DNA of 64,000 nucleotides, taken from NCBI GenBank assembly GCA_016191435.1, contig JACPOQ010000028.1, forward strand, positions 177,155-241,154, read 5' to 3'. Shown here in pieces: positions 18,060-30,451 of the stretch; position 1 is the first letter of the stretch; each line of letters opens with the position of its first letter. The notes under the pieces are model-generated. The model saw nothing but the letters and a program-made list of their open reading frames with translations. It ran no database searches and was not told the origin of the DNA. Made by a program: the position numbers and the translations under genes. Source of the stretch: Chloroflexota bacterium. Lineage in GTDB: Bacteria; Chloroflexota; Dehalococcoidia; Tepidiformales; Tepidiformaceae.

Positions 18060-18686
18060 TCAGGCGCGGAGGCGCGGCGCGGGCCGGGACGAGTTCGCGC
18101 GCGCCTTCGCGATGATGCGCTGAAGCTCGTCCACCGCCTCGTCCAGGCCATCGCCCTTGTTGACCACCACGTGGTCGTTATTCGGCACGTCTGCCAACTC
18201 CTCGTCGACCTCCCGGAGGCGCGCAGCGAGGTCGGCCGCAGAGATGCCGGGCTCGCGGTTCAGGATCCGTTGCCGGGTCGTGGCGCGGTGCGCATCGGCC
18301 GGCGCATCCGGTTCTTCCGCGAGGATGACCACGAACACGGCGCCTTCGAGCCGCTCCCGCCACGTGCGCGCGCCGTTCACATCGGTGCGAATGATAACGT
18401 CCTGCCCGTGCGAAAGGGGCTCTTCGATCTCGCTTCGCGCCAGGCCTTTCCATTGGCCGTACACCCGTGCGTGCTCGGCGAAGTGCCCATCATCGCGGCG
18501 CCGCTCGAATTCGCTGGTGCAGACAAAGTGATAGTGCACGCCGTGCCGTTCGTCGCCGCGCGGCGGGCGGTCCGTCGTACTCGTGGCGCGGTGAATCCCG
18601 GTGCGTTCGCGGAGCCGGTCGATGATGCTGTCCTTCCCCACGCCCGAAGGGCCGTGGAGGACGAGGACGACAGGCCGCTCGCTCAT
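18060..18686 (-). CDS. Guanylate kinase-like protein
   Basis: 208 residues with a guanylate-kinase fold: P-loop GPSGVGKDS (12-20), a TTDRPPRGDERHGVHYHF block equivalent to the GMP-binding loop, then a long lid and DVNGARTWRERL. The residue after the P-loop lysine is Asp, not Ser/Thr as in standard GMP kinases; GKDS is seen in ribose-bisphosphokinase PhnN, yet the TTRPPR-like block is GMK-like. Its ATG overlaps the aroA stop by 4 bases, so it is in the aroA-tyrA unit. Guanylate kinase, PhnN-like enzyme or another small kinase remain possible. Confidence 0.75.
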   Translation of the reverse strand: MSERPVVLVLHGPSGVGKDSIIDRLRERTGIHRATSTTDRPPRGDERHGVHYHFVCTSEFERRRDDGHFAEHARVYGQWKGLARSEIEEPLSHGQDVIIRTDVNGARTWRERLEGAVFVVILAEEPDAPADAHRATTRQRILNREPGISAADLAARLREVDEELADVPNNDHVVVNKGDGLDEAVDELQRIIAKARANSSRPAPRLRA

Positions 18687-19990
18687 TGGACCGCGACGGC
18701 GCCGCTCGAAGCGCGCCGCAGGTCGTCCCAGAAGTTGGGGTAGGAAACCGCGACGGCATCGTCATCGATGCGCGTCTCGCCTGGCACGAGCGCGCCCGCC
18801 ACGCCGGCGAGCATGCCGATACGGTGGTCGCCGCCGGCATCGATGCGTCGCCCGCGTAGGCCCGTCACCGGCCCTTCGACGATGAAGCCGTCCGGGCGCG
18901 GGTGCACACGTGCGCCCAGGTGGCCGAGCGCCTGGACCACGGCATCGACGCGGTCCGACTCCTTGGCCCGCAGCTCGGCCGCCTCCTTCACAACGGTCTC
19001 GCCTTCCGCGAAACAGGCCGCGAGCGCCACCAGCGGCAGCTCATCGATGGCGCGCGGGACCAGCGCACCCGAAACGGTCGTGCCGTGCAGCTTCGCGGAG
19101 TGGACCACAAGGTCCGCGACCGGTTCGCCGCCGGTCGTCCGCTCTTCGAGCACCTCGATGCTCGCGCCCATCGCGCGGAGGATCTCGAGGATGCCCGTCC
19201 GGGTTGGGTTGGTGTTGACGCCTTCGAGCAGCAGCTCCGCATCCGGGTGACACGACGCCAGCACCAGCCAGGGCGCCGCGCTCGAGATGTCCCCGGGCAC
19301 CCGCAGCGACATGGCCGCCAGCCGCGTTGCCGGCTCGATAGTCACGGCCGTGCCGTCCTGGCGTACGTCCGCGCCCATGGCCGAGAGCATGCGCTCCGTG
19401 TGGTCGCGGGAACGGGCGGGCTCATCGATGCGCGTCCGGCCTTCGGCATACAGGCCGGCAAGCAGCAACGCCGATTTCACCTGGGCGCTTGCCACGGGAC
19501 TCTGGAAGGTGATCCCGCGCAGCCCTCCGCCCTTGATCACGATTGGCGCGAGAGTGTCGCCGGTGCGCGCGAAGATCTGCGCCCCCATGTTCCGCAGCGG
19601 CCCGATGACGCGCGCCATCGGCCGCCGGCGCAGCGACACATCGCCGGTGAGGATGCTCAGCAGCGGGTGCGCCGCAAGGAGGCCCGCAAGCAGCCGCATG
19701 CTCGTACCGCTGTTCCCGCAATCGAGGACATCTTCGCTTTCGAAGAGTCCGTGCAGCCCTCGTCCCGTCACCGTCGCGACCGGGTCGCCCTCGCTCCAGG
19801 TGATTTCGACCCCGAGCGACCGCAGGCAGGCAACCGTCGAACGGACATCGAGCGAATCCAGCGGCCGCTCGATCGTGGCGATGCCATCGGCGATGGCGTT
19901 GAAAATGAACGCTCGGTGGGAAACGGACTTGTCCGGAGGGATGGCGATTCTGCCCCGGATGCGATCCGGGCGGTCAACGCGTGCGGCCAT
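18683..19990 (-). CDS. aroA: 3-phosphoshikimate 1-carboxyvinyltransferase (EPSP synthase)
   Basis: 435 residues; joins PEP to shikimate-3-phosphate in the sixth shikimate step. Seen are the N-terminal PDKSVSHRAF, the PEP-binding LDCGNSGTSMRLLAG, RRRPMARVIGPL and the later LRAKESDRVDAV and GGDHRIGM blocks, all in normal order. It overlaps tyrA by 17 bases and the kinase-like gene by 4, forming a translationally packed aromatic amino acid unit. The GNSGTSMR loop resembles the many class II type enzymes, but glyphosate sensitivity was not assessed. Confidence 0.97.
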   Translation of the reverse strand: MAARVDRPDRIRGRIAIPPDKSVSHRAFIFNAIADGIATIERPLDSLDVRSTVACLRSLGVEITWSEGDPVATVTGRGLHGLFESEDVLDCGNSGTSMRLLAGLLAAHPLLSILTGDVSLRRRPMARVIGPLRNMGAQIFARTGDTLAPIVIKGGGLRGITFQSPVASAQVKSALLLAGLYAEGRTRIDEPARSRDHTERMLSAMGADVRQDGTAVTIEPATRLAAMSLRVPGDISSAAPWLVLASCHPDAELLLEGVNTNPTRTGILEILRAMGASIEVLEERTTGGEPVADLVVHSAKLHGTTVSGALVPRAIDELPLVALAACFAEGETVVKEAAELRAKESDRVDAVVQALGHLGARVHPRPDGFIVEGPVTGLRGRRIDAGGDHRIGMLAGVAGALVPGETRIDDDAVAVSYPNFWDDLRRASSGAVAVQ

Positions 19991-21020
19991 CGTCTTCGAT
20001 GCCCAGTTTGCGGCGCAGCTCCGCTTCGTCCCGGGGGCTCGTGGTCGGGGTGCGGGTGGTCACGTCCTTGAGCTTGTCATAGAGCCCCCCGACAAAGAGG
20101 CGCCCGATCGCGTCCTGCGACGATGGGGCTTCCGGACCCTCCGGCCTGCGCCGCATCGGCGGGTTCGCGATGAACGTGTCGCGGTCGAACTGGGTGCTGG
20201 TGAACAGGTCGTTAATCGGTTCGCCGCCAAGCTCCAGCGCCTTGCGCACTGTCTGCAGCTCAGTCTGCAGCCGGCCCAGCCAGTGCAGGATCGCCTCGCG
20301 GTTGGTGGTCATGATGTCCCTGGACATCGTGGGGTCGCCGCTCGCGAGCCGCGTGAGGTCCCTGAAGGCGGGCCCCGAAAGCAGCGACGCGTCCTCCCAG
20401 CCCTGGCTATCGCGGACCATCCGGAACAGCGCCACCGAGATCAGGATCGGCAGGTGGCTGACGGCGGCGGCGTAGGTATCGTGCTCCGCCGGGTCGATAT
20501 AGAGCGGGACGGCGCCAAGCGACTCGATCAGCCCGAGGACGACGCCGACCGCCTTTTCGTCGGCGCGCGGCGATGGCGTGATCGCCCACGTCGCGTTGCG
20601 GAAGAGGTCGAGGGCTGCTCCGGCGGGACCGCTCTTCTCGCGGCCCGCCATCGGGTGGCCACCCACGAAATGCACCGACTCCGGCAGGAATTCCGCCGCC
20701 CAGCGGAGGATGTCGGCCTTGGTGCTGCAGGTGTCGGTCACGATCGCGCCCGGCGAGAGGTACGGTGGCGCATCCTGGAGGATCTTGCGCGCGGCGATAA
20801 CCGGCACAGCGAGGATCACCAGCCCGGTGTTTTCGAGCGCTTCTTCGAGTGACCCGGCCTCGCGGTCGATCGCTCCGAGGCGCTTCGCCTCCCGTACGTG
20901 GTTGCGGTCCCGGTCCACGCCGATGATTTCGAACTCGCGCTCCTTGCGCGCGGCGAGGCCGAGGCCAATCGACGTGCCGATGAGACCAGTGCCTATGATG
21001 GCAATGCGCGAACGGGCCAT
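19974..21020 (-). CDS. tyrA: Prephenate dehydrogenase
   Basis: 348 residues; NAD(P)-dependent oxidative decarboxylation of prephenate or arogenate for tyrosine synthesis. The N-terminal Rossmann motif is IIGTGLIGTSIG; GGHPMAGREKSG is the family signature, and the AEHDTYAAAVSHLP block has the catalytic histidine. The last 70 residues are a short tail without an ACT domain. ATG at 21020 follows AAGGGG at 5 bases. A 17-base overlap leads into aroA; 20 bases separate it from the HD gene upstream. Confidence 0.95.
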   Translation of the reverse strand: MARSRIAIIGTGLIGTSIGLGLAARKEREFEIIGVDRDRNHVREAKRLGAIDREAGSLEEALENTGLVILAVPVIAARKILQDAPPYLSPGAIVTDTCSTKADILRWAAEFLPESVHFVGGHPMAGREKSGPAGAALDLFRNATWAITPSPRADEKAVGVVLGLIESLGAVPLYIDPAEHDTYAAAVSHLPILISVALFRMVRDSQGWEDASLLSGPAFRDLTRLASGDPTMSRDIMTTNREAILHWLGRLQTELQTVRKALELGGEPINDLFTSTQFDRDTFIANPPMRRRPEGPEAPSSQDAIGRLFVGGLYDKLKDVTTRTPTTSPRDEAELRRKLGIEDDGRTR

Positions 21021-21040
21021 GGATTCCCCTTGGCGGACGG

Positions 21041-21523
21041 TCAGTTGGCAGCATCCGCCTGTTGAAGTAAGGCTAGCACAACATCCTCGCGGGGGTCTGC
21101 GTGGTGGCGGGCCGTGAGGTCAACCAGCCGTTCAGACGCGCCGTTCCTACGGAGCACATCCGCCCCTGCCCGGCTGTGGTCCCGGCTGCGCGCAACTGCC
21201 CGCCGCCCTCGCAGTCGCGAGTCCGGATCGGCGAGCCTGGTCGCCACGCCAAGGCGTGAGAAGACGACGAACGCGACGCGGTCGCGCAGGCGCTGGTCGC
21301 CCTTGCCGATGTCGTGCAGGAGCGCCGCCGCGATGAGGTCGGCGTCGGTGTACCCGCGAGCCAGGAGCCAGCGCGCCGTCCCGGCAGCGTGGACGATGTC
21401 TCGCGGCGTCTGCGCCTCGAACAACGTAAAGAACCTGGGCGGCAGGTGCTCCCGCGCCAGCCCGTAGTCGGCCTCCGTTGCCGTTCGCCCGTGGTTGAGG
21501 ACCTGCCGCAGCCGTTTCAGCAT
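21041..21523 (-). CDS. HD-domain hydrolase
   Basis: 160 residues. An HD phosphohydrolase core is visible: HAAGTARWLLARG, the HD pair in ALLHDIGKGD, and a later ARHHADP with further metal-binding histidines. Such proteins hydrolyse phosphate esters or nucleotides; this short form is often found beside an M50 site-2 protease and tyrA/aroA in similar genomes, but the substrate is unknown. Start and stop are embedded in the operon: the ATG shares a base with the M50 stop (TGATG). Confidence 0.85.
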   Translation of the reverse strand: MLKRLRQVLNHGRTATEADYGLAREHLPPRFFTLFEAQTPRDIVHAAGTARWLLARGYTDADLIAAALLHDIGKGDQRLRDRVAFVVFSRLGVATRLADPDSRLRGRRAVARSRDHSRAGADVLRRNGASERLVDLTARHHADPREDVVLALLQQADAAN

Positions 21524-22206
21524 CAGGTGATGACTTTGAGGATCTGGTTGCCGAAACCCCCGAGTATCCAGCCGATCGGGTTGTAGGGCGTCACGAACCC
21601 TATGACGAACAGCGTCATCAGGATTCCCGGGCCCCAGGGCGCGAGCGCCTGCAGCTGCTTCGCAAGCTCGTTCGGCAGCACGCCAACGGCAACCTTAAAC
21701 CCATCGAGCGGATGGATCGGGATCAGGTTGAACACCCCGAGCACGACGTTGATCTGGACGATGAACACCAGGAAGAGCCCGACGATCTGCTCGCCGCTCG
21801 CGTCGCGGATGCGGTGCACGTCCGCGATCGAATCGATCAGGCCGAGCTTGATGGGAAGCGCCGCGACGGCCGCGAAGAAGAAGTTCGAGGCCGGTCCGGC
21901 CGCTGCCACCAGCATGTTGCCCCGCTTCGGCCCGTTCCGCAGGCGGTAAGGGTTCACGGGTGTGGGCTTGCCCCACCCAAACCCGATGACAAACAACAAG
22001 ACCGTCCCAAGCGGGTCCAGGTGCCGGATCGGGTTCAAGCTGAGCCGCCCCTGGCGCGCCGCCGTATCGTCGCCGAGCTCGTTCGCCGCCCAGGCGTGGC
22101 TGAACTCGTGGAAGGCGATGCCGGTGACGAAGGCGACCATGAAGGCGGCGAGGAAGGCGAATAACGCGGGCGGGTTGTCGCGAAACTGGTTGAAATAGAG
22201 GAGCAT
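21523..22206 (-). CDS. Site-2 protease family membrane metalloprotease (M50)
   Basis: 227-residue polytopic zinc protease. The zinc motif HEFSH (33-37) lies in the first membrane segment; the third ligand is Asp168 in FNLIPIHPLDG. Roughly four to five hydrophobic segments are present, and no PDZ domain. This small, SREBP-protease-like subtype cleaves within the membrane or has an unassigned role. First gene of the tyrA-aroA-kinase cluster on the minus strand, divergent from the propeller gene; about 300 bases of leader region lie between. Confidence 0.92.
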   Translation of the reverse strand: MLLYFNQFRDNPPALFAFLAAFMVAFVTGIAFHEFSHAWAANELGDDTAARQGRLSLNPIRHLDPLGTVLLFVIGFGWGKPTPVNPYRLRNGPKRGNMLVAAAGPASNFFFAAVAALPIKLGLIDSIADVHRIRDASGEQIVGLFLVFIVQINVVLGVFNLIPIHPLDGFKVAVGVLPNELAKQLQALAPWGPGILMTLFVIGFVTPYNPIGWILGGFGNQILKVIT

Positions 22207-22503
22207 CTGCCGCCGATCCTAGCACAGCGATCGTTCGCATCCGTGCAAGATGACGGCTCCCCGCCGCCCCGTTCGCCTCTCAACTCGGTCCCATGGTGGA
22301 ATCCCGCCATTGACGGGACGGGAGGCCAGCGGTACGTTCCGCGACAACGCGACGGGTGGCTCCCTCCGCGAAACGCACGGTACAGCGGGGGTACCGGAGA
22401 CTTTTCAAGCAGCGAGGCCGCGCGTGCAAGTCGAGGCGCACGGCCGAGGACAGCAGCTCCGCCTTCGGGCAGCGCTGCGTCAGCGCGAGGTCACCACGTG
22501 TAC
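22207..22503. other. Divergent intergenic region, possible 5' extension
   Basis: 297 bases between divergent genes. The frame of the downstream propeller protein is open back to 22243, giving a Pro/Arg/Ser-rich, non-conserved looking extension. I regard it as untranslated because the paralogue next door starts just before its membrane segment. No clear -35/-10 pair was found. Confidence 0.45.
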
Positions 22504-23610
22504 ATGCCCCGAACGCGGCAGGGAGTGCGTTTGCCGCACTCCCCCCACCCGTTCATCCTGGGCCTCCTCGCAATCGCCGCGACGGTGCTGGCCTGGGCTA
22601 TCTTCACGACGAGCTCCACCGGTGGCGACCCGGAAGCCGCTGGCGCCGGTCCGCTGCTCGAACACTTCAATTCGGTCGCCTACATCGAACCCGGCGGCAA
22701 CCTTGATTCCCTGTACATACGCAACGCCCGGCCCGGCGCCGTCCCGGAGTTGGTCGAACAGTTCTCGTACCGGCTCGCGGGCCACGCACGCGGTTCCGCC
22801 GCGCCCACTGGCGACCGCATCGCCGTCCTCAGCGTCGGCGACCAGCCCGCGGGCTCCGCGCAACTCACCGTCATCAGCCTGCCCGGGCGGGAGCGCTCCG
22901 ACTACGGCCTGCCCATCGATTACCTCTCGCCGATGGCCTGGGATGCAAACGGAAAGCGGCTGGCGCTCGTCCGCACCGACGCAACGGAATCCACGAAGGC
23001 GCGCCGCACCATCGTGCAGGTCGAACCCGATACGCGGACCGTGGTCGATGTCGCGCGCTTCGATGCGACCTTCTCGGTCGCGCCAGTCGGCTATAGCCAC
23101 GACGGCCGGGAGCTGTTCGCGGTGGTCGTCGATTCATCGGGTTCGGCGCTCTGGGCCATCCGCGAAGGGCGCACCACGCGGCTCGCGACGCTGAGCCCCG
23201 GCCCGACGCAAGACTGGCGCCTGAGCGCCGATGGTTCGCGGCTGGCGTTCGTCGAACGGCTGGGTGTTGGCGAACGCAGGTACGCCGGCCGGACGCTCAT
23301 GATTGGCACCGGCGCCATCGAAGACGCGCCGGGCTCCGGCGACCAGGTCGGCGCGACCTGGTCGGTGGGAGCCGTTACGCCGGAGTTCGGCGGGCCCGGC
23401 GGCACGGTACTGTTGCGCGGCGGTGAGCCCGGGACGTACCTGGTGCCGCTACAGCGCTCGCCGGATGGCACGACGCTGGTCGCGGCCGTCTACGACGCCA
23501 ACGACAGCGCGAGCGCCGGCTCAACGGAAATCCTGACGACGGATTCGCGCCAGGCTATTTCGGGGACCGCGAGCGCGAAGTTCATCGGTTGGGTGCGGGA
23601 CATTGATTAG
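22504..23610 (+). CDS. Membrane-anchored TolB/WD40-like propeller protein 1
   Basis: 368 residues: a short basic N-terminus, one membrane anchor (HPFILGLLAIAATVLAWAIF, about residues 15-34), then an extracytoplasmic domain of repeated beta blades with TolB/WD40-like phrases such as PMAWDANGKRLALVR, VGYSHDGRELFAVV and DWRLSADGSRLAFVE. Probably a protein-binding or sensing propeller on the outer face. It is a paralogue of the next gene (same DWRLS-DG-S-LAF phrase). I take the ATG at 22504 because this matches the paralogue; the RBS is poor and a start as early as 22243 is possible. Confidence 0.68.
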   Translation: MPRTRQGVRLPHSPHPFILGLLAIAATVLAWAIFTTSSTGGDPEAAGAGPLLEHFNSVAYIEPGGNLDSLYIRNARPGAVPELVEQFSYRLAGHARGSAAPTGDRIAVLSVGDQPAGSAQLTVISLPGRERSDYGLPIDYLSPMAWDANGKRLALVRTDATESTKARRTIVQVEPDTRTVVDVARFDATFSVAPVGYSHDGRELFAVVVDSSGSALWAIREGRTTRLATLSPGPTQDWRLSADGSRLAFVERLGVGERRYAGRTLMIGTGAIEDAPGSGDQVGATWSVGAVTPEFGGPGGTVLLRGGEPGTYLVPLQRSPDGTTLVAAVYDANDSASAGSTEILTTDSRQAISGTASAKFIGWVRDID

Positions 23611-23636
23611 CGGTGTCCCCGGGGGGTGGTCGTGAT

Positions 23637-24752
23637 ATGACGACGTTGCCAAGGCTGGCTCCCAGCCGCGGGCATATCCCGTACTGGCTCATCGCCGCGA
23701 GTTTCCTCGCGGCGTTCGTGGCGGTCCTCCCCATCGTAGCGGCCATCTGGGGCGAGGCGCCCGGCGGCACGAGCACGGCGTTCGCCGTCGCGCCGGCGGG
23801 GTCGTATGCGATCACCGCACGCTCCGAAGACACCGAAGATATCGTTGTCGCCACGCGCGCGGATGGCAGCATTGCGCCCATAGAGGTGGCGCGGATTTCG
23901 CACCTGCGCGGGTTCGCGGCGAAAGGCGCCGTCTCCCCGGATGGGCAAAAGCTTGCCGTTGTCGCCGCCGACAGCGGGACTGTCACGCGGCCGATCGCGT
24001 CGCTGCTCGTGGTGGACCTCGTCTCCGGTGCAATCGCGCGCGTCGCTGAGCGCGTGGATGAAGGGCAGAACCCCGTGTGGTCCGCCGATGGCGCCACCAT
24101 CGCCTTCACGCGCACGACAGCGCCCGACGGCCCCGGGCCAGCGAACGTATTCACGGTGTCGGCGGCCGGCGGCTCCGAGGCGCCAACGCTGTCGCTTCGG
24201 CGAGTGCTGGGCCTCTACCCCGTCGCCTTCGACACATCCGGCCAGCTCATCTCGGTCGTGATCGACGGCCGCGGCTCAACCGTGCTGCGCGGCGCGCAGG
24301 AAATCGCGCCGCTGAGCGCAGAGATAACGCGGGACTGGCGCCTGAGCATCGATGGCGAGTCACTCGCCTTCATCGAAGCCGACACCACCGGTGGCCTCTA
24401 CTACCGGGCCCGGACCGTTTCGTTGCGGTCTGCCACGGCCGGGCAAGCCGTCGCACAGTCGCTCGCCGTGGATGGCCAGCAACTCGGTGTCGCGTGGAAA
24501 CCGGGGGCCCTTGCGCCGACCTTCGGTGCGGAGCCGGCCGCGACCGCCGGCCTCGCGACAGCGCAGTCGCTCGCCAGCGGGTTTGATGTGCCCCTCGCCT
24601 ACTCCGCCGACGGCGCGGAGCTCGCCGTCCAGGCGTGGAGCGGCAGCTCCTTCGCCGACCCCGGCTCGATGCAGATCGAACTGGTGGATGGCAACGGCGC
24701 GCGCCTGCCGCTCGCGGGCGCGACGAGGTTCTTCGGTTGGGCCGCCCGCTAG
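23637..24752 (+). CDS. Membrane-anchored TolB/WD40-like propeller protein 2
   Basis: 371 residues, built like its upstream neighbour: MTTLPRLAPSRGHIPYW, a membrane segment (about 19-39), then a propeller with KGAVSPDGQKLAVVA, NPVWSADGATIAFTR and DWRLSIDGESLAFIE. Start 23637 has a G-rich stretch (GGGGGGTGG) about 8 bases upstream; a GTG at 23613 would add 8 residues. The pair arose by tandem duplication and diverged strongly. The 3' end overlaps the next gene by 16 bases, tying both propellers to the lysozyme-fold protein. Function unknown. Confidence 0.72.
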   Translation: MTTLPRLAPSRGHIPYWLIAASFLAAFVAVLPIVAAIWGEAPGGTSTAFAVAPAGSYAITARSEDTEDIVVATRADGSIAPIEVARISHLRGFAAKGAVSPDGQKLAVVAADSGTVTRPIASLLVVDLVSGAIARVAERVDEGQNPVWSADGATIAFTRTTAPDGPGPANVFTVSAAGGSEAPTLSLRRVLGLYPVAFDTSGQLISVVIDGRGSTVLRGAQEIAPLSAEITRDWRLSIDGESLAFIEADTTGGLYYRARTVSLRSATAGQAVAQSLAVDGQQLGVAWKPGALAPTFGAEPAATAGLATAQSLASGFDVPLAYSADGAELAVQAWSGSSFADPGSMQIELVDGNGARLPLAGATRFFGWAAR

Positions 24753-26221
24753 CCCGCGCCGGGCTCCTCGGCGCGCTCGTGGCCATCGTCATCGGCTCGG
24801 GGATGGCGCAGTTCGCGCGCCGCGCTTCCGCCTGTGGCGACGCCGGCCCCTACGACTTCGACACCTGGGAGGCTGAGGATTACCTCGCCCGCTATGGCCG
24901 CGCCATCGAGCTCGCGACCGCCGGCAAGCTCCTGCCCAACGCTTATAACCTCAGCACCACGAACGAGCCCATCGATGTGCGCTTCCAGGGGTTGCTGAAA
25001 GGCCCACGGGCGACCCGCACGAAGACCGCCGACAAGACGCTGGTCGTGCCGCCGACCATCTTCAAGGCGATCGCGTGGGTGGAGTCGGACCTCGGCGATG
25101 GTTGGGGGAACGCTGCCTCGACCGTCCCCTATGGCGGCGTCGGGCCGGTGCTCCGCTCCGGCGATTGCGGTTATGGCATGGCCCAGATCACCTCCACCAT
25201 GGGGAACGCCACCGGCGTCCCTTCGGCGCGCCAGGCCATCATTGGCACCGACTACCTCTTTAACATCGCCGAGGGCGTCCGCATCCTCGCCGACAAGTGG
25301 AACAGCGCCCCAAACTACCGGCCCATCGCCGGGACCGGCGACCCGGCCGCGCTGGAAGACTGGTACTTCGCTATCTGGAGCTACAACGGCTTCGCCTTTT
25401 CGAACCATCCCCTGAACCCGAACAAGGACCCGCTCCGCGGCGACGTCTGGAGCTGTGGCGACCCAAAGGCGCCCGGCGCCGGCGTCTTCAAGCGCAGCGA
25501 CTACACCTACCAGGAGCTCGTGTACGGCTGCATGCGAAACCCACCCACGAAGAACGGCAAGCTCGTGTGGCCCGTGCAGACCTTCGAAGCGCCGAAGATG
25601 GCCTTCGAGGCGGTCGCCAAAGCCTTCCAACCCGAGACCTATGACGCCTGCGATGCGCTCAGTTTCGTAGGCGGCTGCCCCGCCATGGATTACCCCACGA
25701 CGATCCCCGAACTCAGCGCTGTCACCCACCGCGACACCACGACCGTTATTGACTCCGGCGAGGCGGCGTCCTTCCTGGGCGACCCGCGCCTCGCCTATTC
25801 CGGCCCGACCACGATGGCGCTCACCGCTTACAAAGATGGGACCGCTACGAGCGGCACCGTGACCGTGCAGAACCTTGGCAAGGGGATTGGACCCTACCGG
25901 ATCCGGACATCCGCCCCCTGGATCGTCGTCCGCCACCCCACGGACCCGCCCTTACGCACGCTTGATGGTGGGGTCGTGGTGGGCCAGGAACTCGACGTTG
26001 TCCTGACGAAGGCGCCACGCACCACTCAGAAGGGCTACATCAGCACGCTGCAAATAACGCTCAACACGAGCCTTTTGCCGCCGGGCAGTTCAAGCGGCAA
26101 GGTCTGGATCGAACCGTTGCTCGGCGGGGGTGGCGCGTTCGAGGTGACCATCACGGCAGCGAACGGCGCCAACTCCTACGTCAACCGCCGCGTCGTGCCC
26201 AACCTCGCCAACGACAACTGA
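24737..26221 (+). CDS. Secreted lysozyme/transglycosylase-fold protein
   Basis: 494 residues from a TTG start (24737) that has GAGG 8 bases upstream and opens into a signal peptide (ARAGLLGALVAIVIGSG). Residues 100-260 carry a lysozyme-like/SLT pattern: FKAIAWVESDLGDGW with the presumed catalytic Glu, CGYGMAQIT, an AEGVRILADKWNS helix and WYFAIWSYNGF. Paired cysteines suggest extracellular disulfides. The C-terminal 150 residues are beta-rich and unrecognised. Likely a peptidoglycan-cleaving or -binding protein, co-expressed with two membrane propellers. An upstream ATG at 24635 lies inside the previous gene and is disfavoured. Confidence 0.75.
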   Translation: MGRPLARAGLLGALVAIVIGSGMAQFARRASACGDAGPYDFDTWEAEDYLARYGRAIELATAGKLLPNAYNLSTTNEPIDVRFQGLLKGPRATRTKTADKTLVVPPTIFKAIAWVESDLGDGWGNAASTVPYGGVGPVLRSGDCGYGMAQITSTMGNATGVPSARQAIIGTDYLFNIAEGVRILADKWNSAPNYRPIAGTGDPAALEDWYFAIWSYNGFAFSNHPLNPNKDPLRGDVWSCGDPKAPGAGVFKRSDYTYQELVYGCMRNPPTKNGKLVWPVQTFEAPKMAFEAVAKAFQPETYDACDALSFVGGCPAMDYPTTIPELSAVTHRDTTTVIDSGEAASFLGDPRLAYSGPTTMALTAYKDGTATSGTVTVQNLGKGIGPYRIRTSAPWIVVRHPTDPPLRTLDGGVVVGQELDVVLTKAPRTTQKGYISTLQITLNTSLLPPGSSSGKVWIEPLLGGGGAFEVTITAANGANSYVNRRVVPNLANDN

Positions 26222-26241
26222 GAATCCGCTCCGGTGGCGGC

Positions 26242-26646
26242 CTACTGCCTGGCGGGCCTCGTCCACCCCAACGTGGCCCTGACTTCGGGCATGGGAAAAT
26301 GCTTGAGGTTCATGGTAATCACCTGACCGCCCGTGAGAACGGCGGTGGCCGCAAGGAGTGCGTCGTTCTCGTCCACTCCGTGACTTCGATTCCATCGGCT
26401 GAACAGCCGTGCTCCGAGATCCACTACCTCTTCAGTGACCGGAGCTGTGCGGAAGCGCCTGAGGACGAACCCGGTAAGGCGCTCCTCGCCGGGGAGCACG
26501 TGGAAGAGAACCTCGGCCCGTTGGAGGGCGCCAATCCAAAGCTCCATCTGAGGATCGGCTTCCCACACCCTCAGCATGTGCGCCCCTTCAGTGTCTCCTC
26601 GGAGTAACCGGATGATCACATCGCTGTCGATGTAGGTACGGATCAA
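26242..26646 (-). CDS. PIN-domain toxin (VapC-like)
   Basis: 134-residue PIN nuclease: YIDSDVIIRLL with the first acidic residue (Asp7), Glu45 in QRAEVLFHV and the C-terminal acidic cluster DENDALLAATA (Asp92/Asp95), ending with the VITMNLKHF strand. VapC toxins cut tRNA or rRNA and are held by a DNA-binding antitoxin. It begins at TTG 26646, overlapping the antitoxin stop (TTGA), a typical toxin-second order. The acidic set is complete, so it is probably active. Confidence 0.85.
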   Translation of the reverse strand: MIRTYIDSDVIIRLLRGDTEGAHMLRVWEADPQMELWIGALQRAEVLFHVLPGEERLTGFVLRRFRTAPVTEEVVDLGARLFSRWNRSHGVDENDALLAATAVLTGGQVITMNLKHFPMPEVRATLGWTRPARQ

Positions 26647-26939
26647 CTATTCTCGCCGAACAGCCGTTGGCTCCGCGCTTGCCACATTTTGTGGTTGGCG
26701 CGCCGTATCGCGGCGACGGTCTCTTCTGGAGTCTCATCGCGCTTCCACGCGCCGCAAGCGAGGGCCCACACGTCCTCTCCATCAGCCAGGGAGTCAACGG
26801 CCCTGGCGTGAATCGCTTCCTCCAGGAACTGGCGCTTCGTAATGCCGAGCCGCGAGGCCGCTCCATCGAGCTCTCGAATCGATTCTTCGCTCAAGCGGGT
26901 CGAGAGAACCTTCATCGTCATGTCTGTAAGGTATGGCAT
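26643..26939 (-). CDS. Ribbon-helix-helix antitoxin (VapB-like)
   Basis: 98 residues. MKVLSTRLSEESIRELDGAA followed by LGITKRQFLEEAIHARA is a ribbon-helix-helix DNA-binding domain of the CopG/Arc type. The C-terminal half, with a Trp-rich helix, should wrap the toxin. The frame offers Met at 26939, 26921 and 26915; the shortest gives the cleanest RHH N-terminus, but no RBS decides, so the longest is listed. Presumably autoregulates the operon. Confidence 0.8.
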   Translation of the reverse strand: MPYLTDMTMKVLSTRLSEESIRELDGAASRLGITKRQFLEEAIHARAVDSLADGEDVWALACGAWKRDETPEETVAAIRRANHKMWQARSQRLFGENS

Positions 26940-26954
26940 CTTACATTTTCTTCG

Positions 26955-30431
<3,477 letters not shown>

Positions 30432-30437
30432 CAATAT

Positions 30438-30451
30438 AGAACAAACGTTCG
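30438..30451 (-). promoter_or_regulatory. SOS (LexA) box at the dnaE2-like promoter
   Basis: Minus-strand CGAACGTTTGTTCT fits the Gram-positive type LexA consensus CGAAC-N4-GTTCG (9 of 10 fixed positions). It overlaps a TATATT (30438-30433) that could be the -10 element; a start point around 30426 would make the mRNA almost leaderless at GTG 30431 or 30425. LexA bound here would block RNA polymerase directly. Confidence 0.78.
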
